From Longispora albida DSM 44784 (lineage in GTDB: Bacteria; Actinomycetota; Actinomycetes; Mycobacteriales; Micromonosporaceae): DNA of 64,000 nt. The stretch covers positions 1 to 64,000 of the forward strand of contig NZ_KB903816.1 in NCBI RefSeq assembly GCF_000379825.1. The letters run 5' to 3'. The translations under genes and the position numbers were made by a program. Numbering within the stretch: position 1 is the stretch's first letter; every line of letters begins with the position of its first letter. The notes under the pieces were generated by a model that was not told the origin of the DNA, made no database searches, and was given only the letters and a program-made list of their open reading frames with translations. This document shows, in pieces, positions 50,038-59,517 of the stretch.

Positions 50038-52347
50038 CTACTTGGCCAGGCCCGCCCGGCGGAGGGCGTCGGCCAGGGCGCCACCGGCCGGCTCCTCCCG
50101 GCGCTGCTGGCGCGGCTGGCCCCCGCCGCCACGCTGGCCGCCGCGCTGGTCCCTGCCGCCCCGGTCCCGGCCCTGGTCCCTGTCCTTGTTCGCCGGGGGC
50201 GGGGTGTCCTCCAGGCGCAGCGTCAGGGAGATGCGCTTGCGCGGGATGTCCACCTCCAGCACCTTGACCTTGACGATGTCGCCCGGCTTGACCACGTCCC
50301 TCGGGTCCTTGACGAACGTGCTGGACAGGGCGGACACGTGCACGAGCCCGTCCTGGTGCACGCCGACGTCGACGAACGCGCCGAACGCCGCCACGTTGGT
50401 GACGACGCCCTCCAGGACCATTCCCGGCTCCAGGTCGGTGATCTTCTCCACGCCGTCCTTGAACGTGGCGGTCTGGAAGGCCGGTCGCGGGTCGCGTCCC
50501 GGCTTCTCCAGCTCCTTGAGGATGTCGGTCACGGTCGGCACGCCGAACGTACCGTCGGCGAACTCCTCCGGCCTGACCTTGCGCAGCGCGGTGGTGTTGC
50601 CGATCAGGCCGGACATCTCGCCGGTCGTGGCCGCGAGGATCCGGCGGACCACCGGGTACGCCTCGGGGTGGACGCTGGAGGAGTCGAGCGGGTCGTCGCC
50701 GCCCGGGATGCGGAGGAAGCCCGCGCACTGCTCGAAGGCCTTCGGGCCGAGCCGGGCCACGTCCTTGAGCGCCTTGCGGGTCCGGAAGGGTCCGTTGGCG
50801 TCGCGGTGGGCGACGATGTTGTCCGCCAGGCTGGGCGTGACACCGGAGACCCGGGTCAGCAGCGGGGCCGACGCCGTGTTCACGTCGACGCCGACCGCGT
50901 TCACGCAGTCCTCGACGACGGCGTCCAGCGAGCGGGACAGCTTGGTCTCCGACAGGTCGTGCTGGTACTGGCCGACGCCGATCGACTTCGGGTCGATCTT
51001 CACCAGCTCGGCCAGCGGGTCCTGGAGCCGCCGGGCGATGGACACCGCGCCGCGCAGCGAGACGTCGAGGCCGGGCAGCTCCTGGGAGGCGAAGGCCGAA
51101 GCCGAATACACCGAGGCTCCGGCCTCCGACACCATCACCTTGGTCAGCTTGAGCTGGGGCATCATCGACAGCAGGTCGGCGGCGAGCTTGTCGGTCTCGC
51201 GGGAGGCCGTGCCGTTGCCGATCGCGACCAGCTCGACGTTGTGGGCCTGGCAGAGCCCGGCCAGGGTGGCGATGGACTGCTGCCACTTGTTCTGCGGGAC
51301 GTGCGGGTAGATGGTGTCGGTGGCGACGACCTTGCCCGTCCCGTCGACCACGGCCACCTTCACGCCGGTACGGAAACCGGGGTCGAGGCCCATCGTCGCG
51401 CGGGCTCCGGCCGGGGCGGCCAGCAGCAGGTCGCGCAGGTTGGCGGCGAAGACCCGGACGGCCTCGTCCTCGGCGGCCTGGCGCAGCCGCATCCGCAGGT
51501 CGATGCCGAGGTGGACGAGGATGCGGGTCCGCCAGGCCCAGCGCACGGTGTCGAGCAGCCAGCGGTCGGCTGGCCGGCCACGGTCGGCCACGCCCACCTT
51601 GGCCGCGATCTCGATCTCGTAGTCGGTGGGACCGGCCTCGTTCGCGCCCGCCGGATCCAGTACGAGATCGAGAACCTCCTCGTTCTCCCCACGGAACAGG
51701 GCGAGGATGCGGTGCGAGGGGAGCTTGGCGAAGGGCTCGGCGAAGTCGAAGTAGTCGGCGAACTTGGCGCCCTCGGTCTCCTTGCCCTCCCGGACCCGGG
51801 CCGTGACCTGGCCGGAGCCCCACATCCGCTCCCGGAGCGAGCCGATCAGGTCCGCGTCCTCGCCGAACCGCTCGACCAGGATCGCCCGCGCGCCTTCGAG
51901 CGCTGCCGGGACCTCCATGCCGAACCCGGCCGCGAGGACCTGCGGGTCGTTCGAGGGGTCGTTCAGCAGCTGGTCGGCCAGCGGCTCCAGCCCGGCCTCC
52001 CGCGCGATCTGCGCCTTCGTCCGCCGCTTCGGCTTGTAGGGCAGGTAGATGTCCTCCAGCCGGGCCTTCGAGTCGGCCGCGTTGATCTGGGCTTCCAGCG
52101 CCTCGTCGAGCTTGCCCTGCGAGCGGACGGACTCGAGGATGGCGGCCCGGCGTTCCTCCAGCTCACGGAGGTAGCGGAGCCTTTCCTCCAGTGTGCGCAG
52201 CTGCTCGTCGTCGAGCATCCCGGTCGCTTCCTTGCGGTACCGGGCGATGAAGGGCACTGTCGCGCCGCCGTCGAGCAGGTCGACAGCCGTGACGACCTGG
52301 GCGTCCCTGACGCCGAGTTCGGCGGCGATGCGCTGGTAGATGGACAT
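50038..52347 (-). CDS. tex: Tex family RNA-binding transcription accessory protein
   Basis: The protein has 769 residues. The layout is an N-terminal helical Tex domain, a YqgF-like RNase H fold ([17 protein letters not shown]), helix-hairpin-helix repeats ([24 protein letters not shown]), and a C-terminal S1 domain ([25 protein letters not shown]). The tail is rich in Arg, Gly and Gln. The family acts on RNA polymerase stalled or colliding complexes. The ATG at 52347 has TACATT 6 nt upstream (leaderless), immediately behind a hairpin at 52360. Confidence 0.96.
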   Translation of the reverse strand: MSIYQRIAAELGVRDAQVVTAVDLLDGGATVPFIARYRKEATGMLDDEQLRTLEERLRYLRELEERRAAILESVRSQGKLDEALEAQINAADSKARLEDIYLPYKPKRRTKAQIAREAGLEPLADQLLNDPSNDPQVLAAGFGMEVPAALEGARAILVERFGEDADLIGSLRERMWGSGQVTARVREGKETEGAKFADYFDFAEPFAKLPSHRILALFRGENEEVLDLVLDPAGANEAGPTDYEIEIAAKVGVADRGRPADRWLLDTVRWAWRTRILVHLGIDLRMRLRQAAEDEAVRVFAANLRDLLLAAPAGARATMGLDPGFRTGVKVAVVDGTGKVVATDTIYPHVPQNKWQQSIATLAGLCQAHNVELVAIGNGTASRETDKLAADLLSMMPQLKLTKVMVSEAGASVYSASAFASQELPGLDVSLRGAVSIARRLQDPLAELVKIDPKSIGVGQYQHDLSETKLSRSLDAVVEDCVNAVGVDVNTASAPLLTRVSGVTPSLADNIVAHRDANGPFRTRKALKDVARLGPKAFEQCAGFLRIPGGDDPLDSSSVHPEAYPVVRRILAATTGEMSGLIGNTTALRKVRPEEFADGTFGVPTVTDILKELEKPGRDPRPAFQTATFKDGVEKITDLEPGMVLEGVVTNVAAFGAFVDVGVHQDGLVHVSALSSTFVKDPRDVVKPGDIVKVKVLEVDIPRKRISLTLRLEDTPPPANKDRDQGRDRGGRDQRGGQRGGGGQPRQQRREEPAGGALADALRRAGLAK

Positions 52348-52353
52348 TCGCCC

Positions 52354-52359
52354 AATGTA
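52354..52359 (-). promoter_or_regulatory. -10 element TACATT, leaderless start of tex
   Basis: TACATT on the minus strand, 6 nt, ATG at 52347. It abuts the hairpin at 52360-52388. Confidence 0.45.
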
Positions 52360-52388
52360 GCGGGGGCCTGTGACAACCAGGCCCCCGC
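52360..52388 (-). terminator. Hairpin between the P450 gene and tex
   Basis: GCGGGGGCCTG and CAGGCCCCCGC pair perfectly around a 7-nt loop. It lies 10 nt after the P450 stop. No T-run on the minus strand, so it may be a weak terminator or an mRNA 3'-end protector. Confidence 0.6.
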
Positions 52389-52398
52389 ACGTGCGTGT

Positions 52399-53649
52399 CT
52401 AGCTCACATGTACGGGTAACTTGGCGTACCCGCGCAGGAGCAGCTGCGCGTTCATCACCGGCTCAGCCCCCAGCCGCAGCTTCGGGAAGCGCTGGAGCAG
52501 CCGTGGCAGGGCGAGGCGGCCCTCCGTGCGGGCGAGGACGGCGCCGAGGCAGTAGTGCGCACCGGCCCCGAAGCTGATCGCCTGCCCCGTCGGCCGGGTC
52601 GGGTCGAAGACGCCGGGGTCCGGGAAACGGGCCGGGTCGCGGTTCGCCGCGCCGAGCATGACGAGCATCGACCGGCCGGCCGGGATGTGCACGCCGTCGA
52701 GTTCACTGTCCACTGAGGCCCAGCGGACGACGAGGTGCACGGCCGGCTCGTAGCGCAGGATCTCCTCCACGTAGCCGGGGACGCAGTCCGGGTCGGTGCT
52801 GACCGCGTGCGCGTGGTCCGGATTGCGGAGCAGCTGGGCCATGCCGTTGCCGAGCATGTTGAGCGTCGTGACGAACCCGGCGTTGAAGGTGACGACCATG
52901 TTGCCGATCAGCTCGGTGTCGCTGATCGGCTGCTCGCCGGCCTCCATCGCGGCCAGCAGCGCGCTGAGCAGGTCGTCGCCCGGCCTGGCGCGGCGCAGGG
53001 CGATCTGGTCGGTGTAGTAGCCGGCCAGCTCGGCCGCCGCCACGTCCGCCGCGGCCTTCGCTTCCTCGTTGCCCAGGTCGAGGGCCTTGTTGACGGTGTC
53101 GACCCGCGGCCGGAACCAGTCGAGGTCCTCCTCAGGGATGCCGAGCAGCGCCGCCATCACCGTCGTCGGGAACTTGTACGCGAACTCCGACATGAACTCC
53201 ACTTCGGACCCGCCGGACCCGAGATCGGCGATCCGGTCCAGCAGCCGGTCGATCATGCCGGTCATGGCTGGCTCGAGCGCGGAGACCCGGCGCGGGGTGA
53301 GCACGGCGTGGAAGAGCCGCCGCATGCGCGGGTGGTCCGGCGGGTTGGCGAACATGGTGGAGTTGAGCAGCGTGTTGTACATCGGGCTGTCTCGCCAGTC
53401 CGGCTTCTTGCGGGCCACAATCTCGTGCCCCGTGACGAGGAAACCCGGGTCGCGCAGCACCTTGTCGACGGCGGCGTAGCCGTGGACGATGGCCGCGTGC
53501 GGGCTGCTGTCGCCGAGGGCCGCGACCTGGCCCAGCTCGTGCATCGCCGCGTACAGGGGGAACGGGTCCGCCCGTCCCTCCTTTGTGGACAGTTTGGCCA
53601 TAATGCTATCTATGTTCACAAGTAATTCCTTGATTGTCGGGGCGCTCAT
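52399..53649 (-). CDS. Cytochrome P450
   Basis: The protein has 416 residues, the usual size for bacterial class I P450s. Heme-ligand loop FGAGAHYCLG, I-helix VTFNAGFVTTLNMLGN, K-helix EEILRYEP. It is soluble and needs a ferredoxin and a reductase. The ATG at 53649 gives a 16-residue extension before MAKLSTKEGRADP; the internal ATG at 53601 is an alternative start. The adjacent genes are not obviously biosynthetic; a redox partner reductase is at 42738. Substrate unknown. Confidence 0.92.
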   Translation of the reverse strand: MSAPTIKELLVNIDSIMAKLSTKEGRADPFPLYAAMHELGQVAALGDSSPHAAIVHGYAAVDKVLRDPGFLVTGHEIVARKKPDWRDSPMYNTLLNSTMFANPPDHPRMRRLFHAVLTPRRVSALEPAMTGMIDRLLDRIADLGSGGSEVEFMSEFAYKFPTTVMAALLGIPEEDLDWFRPRVDTVNKALDLGNEEAKAAADVAAAELAGYYTDQIALRRARPGDDLLSALLAAMEAGEQPISDTELIGNMVVTFNAGFVTTLNMLGNGMAQLLRNPDHAHAVSTDPDCVPGYVEEILRYEPAVHLVVRWASVDSELDGVHIPAGRSMLVMLGAANRDPARFPDPGVFDPTRPTGQAISFGAGAHYCLGAVLARTEGRLALPRLLQRFPKLRLGAEPVMNAQLLLRGYAKLPVHVS

Positions 53650-53678
53650 TCATTGCGGTGAAAGCGCCTCTCAAGTAA

Positions 53679-55148
53679 TTACTGGGCCGCAGGCCGCACC
53701 GCAAGCTTGACAAATGCCTTCTCACCGTGCGGGAGTATCTGGAGAATGGGGATGATCTTGCCGATCGTGTTCCCTTTCTCGTCGAGTTCGAGCGGGCCGG
53801 TGACCCCGGTGTAGCGGTTCTCGCCCTGCACGCCGTGCCAGCCGTTGATCAGGGCGCCGGGCTGCACCTTGCCCGCCGTCGACGCCACGTCGCGCAGGGC
53901 CTTGATGGCCGTGCCGACCGCGTCGTGCCCCATCATCGCCTGCCCGTCGTCGAGCGGGGCGTTCGGGAACTCGCTCCGGAAGACGTCGCTGAACTTGGCG
54001 AACTGGCTCGCGCCCGGAGCACTCGCGTCGAGCGTCCACTGCTTCGGATGGGCCAGCCCGGTGTACGTGAGCTTGATCCGTCCACTGTCGAGCGCCTTCG
54101 TGAACAGCTGGTCCTCGGCGTTCGACGGGTCCAGCCGGATCTGGCTCGCGTCGTCGCCGGTCATGATGGTGACCTCGCCGCACGTCCGGTCGCCGAGTGC
54201 CTGGACGAACTGGCGGATGGCTCGGCTGCGCCCGGCGAAGTACACCTTCGGGTACTTGAGCGAGCACACCTCCAGCGCGATCTGCCGCATCCGGTTGGCC
54301 ACGGCCGGCTCCGAGGAGTCGTAGTTCTGCGGCTTGGCCTCCTTCGTGCGGATCTCCAGGAACCGGTCGCCGAGCGTCTTGGCGTACCGGTCCGCCGGGT
54401 TCGTGTCCCGCACCAGCAGCACCGGCCCGTCGCCGAGCTGGCCGAGCCCCGCGCGCGCCTCGTCGCTGTTGGTCGGGGTGACCCGGGCCAGGCCGCGGAT
54501 GCCGTCCGCCCCGCCGTGCAGGTCGTCGGTGGTGATCACGGCGCCGATCATCGGCAGGCCGAGCCGGGACAGCTCGCCGAGCGCCTCCCGGGTCGCGTCG
54601 AGGCTCTGGCCGAGGCCGGCCACGGCGACGATGCTGTCGGGCCCCTTCCGCTCGGCGATCTTCGGGGTGAGGTGCCGCCACTGCGCGCTGGCGTTGCCGG
54701 AGTTGGCGATCAGTACCTTGATCTTCGGCAGCTCGCCGGTCTGCCGGTTGGCCTCGTACTGCGCGACGTATGCCCCGCGCAGCTGCCCGGCCACGGAGGC
54801 GATGCTCGACGAGCCGCTGGTGTCGTACGGGACGGGCACCATGTAGACGATGCTCACCCAGGACCTGCCGCCCTCGACCTCGTCGTTCTCCTTCTTGATC
54901 AGGCTGGTGACCTGGTCGAGTTCCTCGTCGAAGGAGTAGGAGCCGTCGCTGACCCCGATGCACTCGCCGTGCTCGCCGTGCTTGGTGATCCCGTCGGCGC
55001 ACTGGTTGAGCCGGTCGGCGAGGAAGACTCCGCCGGCGATGACGACCGCGAGCGCCACGGCCGCGCCCAGCCAGCGGAGCACGAGGCGGCGGCCGGAGGT
55101 CCCGGGCTGGATCGGGGTGGGGCTGGAAGGCAACGGATTAGAACTCAT
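53679..55148 (-). CDS. Membrane-anchored periplasmic-binding-protein-like receptor (type 1 fold)
   Basis: The protein has 489 residues. A short cytoplasmic N-terminus (rich in Pro and Ser) is followed by one TM (about 28-48) and no lipobox. A cysteine pair (about 50-64) precedes a type-1 periplasmic-binding-like domain (Leu/Ile/Val-binding family): VSIVYMVPVP, VAGLGQSLDATREAL, GLPMIGAVITTDD, VYFAGRSRAIRQFV. There are no ABC permease or ATPase genes nearby. The start lies inside the end of the upstream NTPase gene (11-nt overlap), so both are translated together. It looks like a sensor that presents its binding domain outside. Confidence 0.85.
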   Translation of the reverse strand: MSSNPLPSSPTPIQPGTSGRRLVLRWLGAAVALAVVIAGGVFLADRLNQCADGITKHGEHGECIGVSDGSYSFDEELDQVTSLIKKENDEVEGGRSWVSIVYMVPVPYDTSGSSSIASVAGQLRGAYVAQYEANRQTGELPKIKVLIANSGNASAQWRHLTPKIAERKGPDSIVAVAGLGQSLDATREALGELSRLGLPMIGAVITTDDLHGGADGIRGLARVTPTNSDEARAGLGQLGDGPVLLVRDTNPADRYAKTLGDRFLEIRTKEAKPQNYDSSEPAVANRMRQIALEVCSLKYPKVYFAGRSRAIRQFVQALGDRTCGEVTIMTGDDASQIRLDPSNAEDQLFTKALDSGRIKLTYTGLAHPKQWTLDASAPGASQFAKFSDVFRSEFPNAPLDDGQAMMGHDAVGTAIKALRDVASTAGKVQPGALINGWHGVQGENRYTGVTGPLELDEKGNTIGKIIPILQILPHGEKAFVKLAVRPAAQ

Positions 55149-56976
55149 AGTCTCTGGCCCTTCTCCGGTACTCCTCGGCCTTGGCGAAGAACTCGTCCGA
55201 ACAGGACGGCAGCAGCGAACCCAGCTCGGCGAACCGGGTCGCGATCGACCGGTACAGCAGACCTTCCGGGTCGCCGAGCGGGTCGGCGGCTATCCACAGC
55301 TCCGTGGTCAGCCTCGCCAGGGCGCGCACCCGGGGCTGCTCGGCGTCCGCCCAGCTCAGCAGCCGCCTGGCGCTCGCCTCGCCCCGCCGGGGCAGCTTGT
55401 TGGGCGCGGCGGTGACGGCGTGCAGCAGCTTCAGCCACGCGGCCGGGCCCGCCGGATCGCCGTCCGGATCGGTACCGGTCAGCGCGGCGTCGAGGCCACG
55501 GACGGCCGACTCGGTGTCCTCGAGCGCGAGGTCGTGGTAGTGCTGGCCAGCGAGGTCCTTCTGCTCGGCGTACAGGGTGCGCAGCCGGAGGTGGACGATC
55601 GACCAGTCGTCCTCCAGCCGGAGCAGCAGGAGGCGGCGCAGCCAGGGATGGAGTGCCCCGCCGGTCAGCCACAGCCGCTCGGTGACCAGCTGGCGGAGCC
55701 GGTCGGCCAGCTCGGCCTCCTCGCCGAGCGCCGCGCGCATCGTGGCCGGTACGAGGTCGCGGGCCGCCGCGCACCTGGCCAGCGGGGCGTGGAAGCCGGG
55801 CGGGATGTCGGCGAGCAGCGTGTCGAGCAGCTCCGCGCCGAGCGTGGCGTCCTCACCGGGATCGTCGAGCACCGACCGGCGCAGCTTTCCCCGGACCATC
55901 GGCAGCACCGCGTCCGTCCCCTGTGGATGGCCGTGCGTGAGCCGGTGGGCGAAGAGCGGGATCGGGCCGCCGTACACCTGGTGCTGCCTGGCCCAGTGGG
56001 TGACCTCGTCGTCCGTGAGGTCCCGGAGCTGCACGGGCAGGAACCAGCGCCGCCAGTGATCATTGGTGCGCTGCCGCCGCCAGGCACCCAGGTCGATCCG
56101 CTCCGGGGGTACCGGATCGGAGGTGTGCATCCGCTGGGGCAGGAGCCGGCCGGTGGCGGCGAACACCAGTAACGGCAGGGGCTCTGGCTCGTAGGTCCGC
56201 ACGCGCGCGAGCAGCTCCAGCACCTTGTGCCCAGGCGTGGTGTGGGCGTTGTCGAGCAGCAGCACGCTGGAGACCGTCCGGTCCGGGCCACGGAGCTGGT
56301 TGTTGTACGCGGCCAGCAGGTCGGCCACGAACGCGCGGCACAGCCTGTCCTCCGCCTCGCGCCGCTCGTCCGGCGTGCCGACCGTCAGGTGGTGGTGGAG
56401 TTCGAGGAGGGCGTCGACGGCTGGCTGGTGGCCGCTCGCCCACCAGATCTGCCCGGGAGCCCGCCACAGCTTCAGCGCGGCCTCGATCCCGCCGAGCGCC
56501 AGGTCGGAGCTGCCGTCCGGGATGGGAGCCGCGATGTCGATCAGCCGGGCGCTGATCTCCCGGATCTCCTCCGGGAGCCTGCGGAACCGCTTGATGCTCT
56601 CCAGCAGCCCCCGCACCCTGGCCCGGTCGGCCTCCGGGCTGCGGCCGAGCGGCAGCTGCCCGACGAGCTGCCCGAGCAGGAACCTCGGGAACCGCAGCCT
56701 GCCGATCTTGCGATGCCCGAGGCTGAGCTGGAACACGGCGGCGGTCAGCACGTCCAGCGCCGAGCCGTGCCGCCCGGACCCAGTGTCCACAAAGGCATGC
56801 GGAAGGTGCTGCACGACCCGGCGCAGCTCGCGCAGCATCACGGTCTTCCCGCTGCCCGCGGGCCCGGTCAGCAGGACTATCGGCAGGTCAGCCCCGGGCC
56901 TGCGCCAGTGCGCGCACTCCACGGCCAGCTCCGATATCCCCGCGCGTCCCAGCACAATGGAGTCAGAGGCCACCAC
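55138..56976 (-). CDS. STAND-like P-loop NTPase coupled to the receptor-like protein
   Basis: The protein has 612 residues. Walker A is LLTGPAGSGKTVMLREL near residue 40; the Walker B-like strand is SVLLLDNAH; LLVFAATGRLLP follows. The rest is alpha-helical with no recognisable effector, TM or HTH. Two GTGs (56976 and the next codon) follow AT-rich sequence (CATAAT). The gene begins 14 nt after the dusB stop and overlaps the receptor-like gene by 11 nt. The pair resembles a receptor and switch module; the family of the NTPase is STAND-like by motif only. Confidence 0.8.
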   Translation of the reverse strand: MVASDSIVLGRAGISELAVECAHWRRPGADLPIVLLTGPAGSGKTVMLRELRRVVQHLPHAFVDTGSGRHGSALDVLTAAVFQLSLGHRKIGRLRFPRFLLGQLVGQLPLGRSPEADRARVRGLLESIKRFRRLPEEIREISARLIDIAAPIPDGSSDLALGGIEAALKLWRAPGQIWWASGHQPAVDALLELHHHLTVGTPDERREAEDRLCRAFVADLLAAYNNQLRGPDRTVSSVLLLDNAHTTPGHKVLELLARVRTYEPEPLPLLVFAATGRLLPQRMHTSDPVPPERIDLGAWRRQRTNDHWRRWFLPVQLRDLTDDEVTHWARQHQVYGGPIPLFAHRLTHGHPQGTDAVLPMVRGKLRRSVLDDPGEDATLGAELLDTLLADIPPGFHAPLARCAAARDLVPATMRAALGEEAELADRLRQLVTERLWLTGGALHPWLRRLLLLRLEDDWSIVHLRLRTLYAEQKDLAGQHYHDLALEDTESAVRGLDAALTGTDPDGDPAGPAAWLKLLHAVTAAPNKLPRRGEASARRLLSWADAEQPRVRALARLTTELWIAADPLGDPEGLLYRSIATRFAELGSLLPSCSDEFFAKAEEYRRRARDYEF

Positions 56977-56990
56977 TCATTATGTTTTAC

Positions 56991-58097
56991 CTAGCCGCCG
57001 GAGTCATCCAGCTCTGCCCCTTCGGGCACCGCACGGTCGTCGCGGTCGGCGAGCCAGCCCTGCGGCAGGAAGACCTTGCCCGGCTCGGTGATCCGGCCGC
57101 GCGGCCCGGTCTCCCCCGCCGGATAGGGCTGCGCGTGGTCGAGCAGCGCCAGCAGATCCTCCAGCTCGGCCACACTGCACACCTGCCCGAACCGCCGCCG
57201 CAGCTCCGTGGCGACGTCGAAGCCCTGCAAATACCAGGTGATGTGCTTGCGGAAGGAGATCAGGGCGTCTTTTTCTTTCGTGTACGCGGCCGCGAGCAGC
57301 GCGGCGTGCCGCCCCATGATGCCCGCCACCTCGCCCAGCGCGGGCGTGACCCGGTCCGGCAGGCCACGGAACGCGTACGCGAGGTCGGCGAACAGCCACG
57401 GCTTGCCCAGGCAGCCCCGCCCGACCACCACGCCGTCGCAGCCGGTCTCCTTGACCATGCGCAGCGCGTCGTCGGCGGTCCAGATGTCGCCGTTGCCGAG
57501 TACCGGCACGTCGAGCGCGTCCTTGAGCTCGGCGATCGCGGCCCAGTCGGCCGTGCCCGAGTACCGCTGGGCGGCCGTGCGGGCATGCAGCGCCACCCAC
57601 TGGACCCCGCAGTCCTGCGCGATGAGCCCGGCCTCGACGAAGGTCAGGTGATCGTCGTCGATACCCTTGCGCATCTTGATCGTCACGGGGATGTGCTCGG
57701 CGGCCCGGACCGCGGCGGAGACGATGTCGGCGAACAGCCGCCGCTTCCACGGGATCGCCGAGCCGCCACCCTTACTCGTGATCTTCCGTACGGAGCACCC
57801 GAAGTTGAGGTCGACGTGGTCGGCCAGGTCCTCGTCGACCACCCGCCGGACGGCCCGTGCCGTGACCTCCGGGTCCACGCCGTAGAGCTGGAGACTCCTC
57901 GGGCTCTCCTCCGGCGCGAAGGCGATCAGCTTCTCCGTCTGCGGGTTGCGGTGCGCGAGCTGGAGCGTCGTGATCATCTCGCAGACGTAGATCCCGGCCC
58001 CCTGCTCCCGGCACAGCTGCCGGAACGCCACGTTGGTGATCCCGGCCATCGGCGCGAGCACCACAGGCGGATCAACGGGGAAGGGACCTAGACGCAT
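56991..58097 (-). CDS. dusB: tRNA-dihydrouridine synthase
   Basis: The protein has 368 residues from the ATG at 58097. The frame is open upstream but without signals there. FMN-binding start VVLAPMAGITNVAFRQL, catalytic region HVDLNFGCSVRKITSKGGGSAI (Cys in the reactive loop), VALHARTAAQRYSG, and VLGNGDIWTADDALRM. It reduces uridine in the tRNA D-loop using NADPH. TACCGT lies 6 nt upstream of the ATG (leaderless). Confidence 0.94.
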   Translation of the reverse strand: MRLGPFPVDPPVVLAPMAGITNVAFRQLCREQGAGIYVCEMITTLQLAHRNPQTEKLIAFAPEESPRSLQLYGVDPEVTARAVRRVVDEDLADHVDLNFGCSVRKITSKGGGSAIPWKRRLFADIVSAAVRAAEHIPVTIKMRKGIDDDHLTFVEAGLIAQDCGVQWVALHARTAAQRYSGTADWAAIAELKDALDVPVLGNGDIWTADDALRMVKETGCDGVVVGRGCLGKPWLFADLAYAFRGLPDRVTPALGEVAGIMGRHAALLAAAYTKEKDALISFRKHITWYLQGFDVATELRRRFGQVCSVAELEDLLALLDHAQPYPAGETGPRGRITEPGKVFLPQGWLADRDDRAVPEGAELDDSGG

Positions 58098-58103
58098 CCC
58101 GCG

Positions 58104-58109
58104 ACGGTA
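58104..58109 (-). promoter_or_regulatory. -10 element TACCGT, leaderless start of dusB
   Basis: TACCGT on the minus strand, 6 nt, ATG at 58097. It is only about 65 bp from the direct repeats of the divergent DUF4143 gene. Confidence 0.5.
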
Positions 58110-58172
58110 CCCGAGGACGCACAGGAGTGCCCGAAGCCGCTGAGCCAGCGATACCTGAACAAACATCAAACT

Positions 58173-58236
58173 GGGTACCAGGTGAATATGAGAGGCGGTA
58201 CCAAATGAATATGCAGCTTGGCACCAAACGAATATT
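58173..58236 (+). repeat. Three iteron-like direct repeats, 23-bp period, upstream of the DUF4143 gene
   Basis: The 18-bp units start at 58173 (GGGTACCAGGTGAATATG), 58196 (CGGTACCAAATGAATATG) and 58219 (TGGCACCAAACGAATATT). Consensus: GGTACCA, two bases, TGAATAT. The spacing is exactly 23 bp each time; a more degenerate unit may start near 58149. They occupy the promoter side of the ATPase gene (start 58255), between it and dusB, and could be a multimeric operator. Confidence 0.85.
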
Positions 58237-58254
58237 TCATGGAAAGATATTGGG

Positions 58255-59508
58255 ATGACCAGCTCACAGGAACTGATACCTCGCCATGCGGAATCCCTGG
58301 TCAAGGAGGCACTCACAGACACTCGCGTCGTTCTGGTGAACGGGGCCCGTCAGGCCGGCAAGAGCACGCTGTCCCGTCTCACGCTGGCGAACAGTCCCGG
58401 TTCAGTAATGCGGTTGCTCGACGATCCAGCCACACTGTTGTCCGCTCAGACCGACCCCAAGAGTTTCGTCGAACACACAGGGCTGATGGTCATCGACGAG
58501 ATCCAGCTGGTACCCGAGCTGCTCAGCCCGATCAAACTCGCCGTGGACCAGAACCCCGAACCAGGCCAGTACCTTCTGACCGGGTCGTCCCGGGTCCTGG
58601 GCCTGCGTTCGCTCCCCGACGCGCTCCCTGGCCGGATGGAGGTCATCGAACTCTGGCCGTTCTCCCAGGGGGAACTGTCCGGCGGGCCGGACCGATTCGT
58701 CGACGCTGCCTTCGCGCACGGCCCAGGAATCGACTACTCGTCCACGCTGAAACGCCGTGACTACCTCGAACGCATGGTGGCTGGCGGCTATCCGGAGGCG
58801 GTCAAACGTGCCCCGAAGCGCCGGGCGGCCTTCTTCGACTCATACCTCTCCGCCCTGATCGAACGCGATGTCATGGAGGTCGCGCACATCCAGCAGCGAG
58901 GGGAGATGCTCCGGCTGCTGTCACTGCTGTCCAGCCGGGCAGGCGGGCTGCTGGTCCCGGGAACCCTGGCCAACCAGACCACACTGACCCGGCCGACGAT
59001 CGTCCGCTATCTGGAAGTGCTGTCGGCCGTCTTCCTCATCAAGAGCGTTCCGGCCTGGGCTCCAGGCCTGACCCAGCGCACGATCGCGACACCCAAGCTG
59101 GCCTTCGTCGACACGGCCATCGCATGCCACCTGATCAACCAGGACGTCAACCGGCTGAGCGAGCCCGACGGGGCCGCCGGAGCCATGATGGAGAACTTCG
59201 TCCTGATGGAGCTGGCCCGGCAGCTCACCTGGTCTGAGGAACGCGGCCAGCTGTATCACTTCCGCACCCGGAAGCAGGCCGAGGTGGACGCCGTCATCGA
59301 GACCCCCGATGGCCGGGTGATCGCGATCGAGGTCAAGGCCGGAGCAACTGTCCGGGCCGAGGACTTGAAGGGGCTGCGGCTGCTCGCCGAGTCACTGGGC
59401 GACCGGTTCATCGGGGGGTACGTCTTCTACACCGGGCAGCAGACACTGCCGATGGGCGACAAGATCCGCGCGGTACCCCTCGAAGCACTGTGGCAGCTGG
59501 CACCCTGA
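58255..59508 (+). CDS. AAA ATPase with DUF4143 domain
   Basis: The protein has 417 residues. AAA_14 ATPase: Walker A VNGARQAGKSTL, Walker B LMVIDEIQL, sensor YLLTGSSRVL, then the DUF4143 domain with winged-helix LANQTTLTRPTIVRYLEVLSAVFLI and a C-terminal PD-(D/E)xK-like core (FRTRKQAEVDAVIE, then AIEVKAG). GGAAAG precedes the ATG with good spacing. The family is widespread, often mobile or solitary; the role is not known. The direct repeats just upstream may be its own operator. Confidence 0.88.
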   Translation: MTSSQELIPRHAESLVKEALTDTRVVLVNGARQAGKSTLSRLTLANSPGSVMRLLDDPATLLSAQTDPKSFVEHTGLMVIDEIQLVPELLSPIKLAVDQNPEPGQYLLTGSSRVLGLRSLPDALPGRMEVIELWPFSQGELSGGPDRFVDAAFAHGPGIDYSSTLKRRDYLERMVAGGYPEAVKRAPKRRAAFFDSYLSALIERDVMEVAHIQQRGEMLRLLSLLSSRAGGLLVPGTLANQTTLTRPTIVRYLEVLSAVFLIKSVPAWAPGLTQRTIATPKLAFVDTAIACHLINQDVNRLSEPDGAAGAMMENFVLMELARQLTWSEERGQLYHFRTRKQAEVDAVIETPDGRVIAIEVKAGATVRAEDLKGLRLLAESLGDRFIGGYVFYTGQQTLPMGDKIRAVPLEALWQLAP

Positions 59509-59517
59509 AGCCAGGTT

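Noticed and set aside
49963-52419. Open frame of 818 codons on the plus strand opposite tex
   Set aside because: Shadow of tex, rich in Asp, Val, Leu and Arg by frame reflection only.
58173-58236. Direct repeats interpreted as a plasmid or chromosomal replication origin
   Set aside because: No rep, dnaA or parAB genes nearby and only three units; an operator is simpler.
58255-59508. Toxin-antitoxin system with the DUF4143 ATPase
   Set aside because: No small partner gene is adjacent on the same strand; the only neighbouring frame is a start-less remnant.
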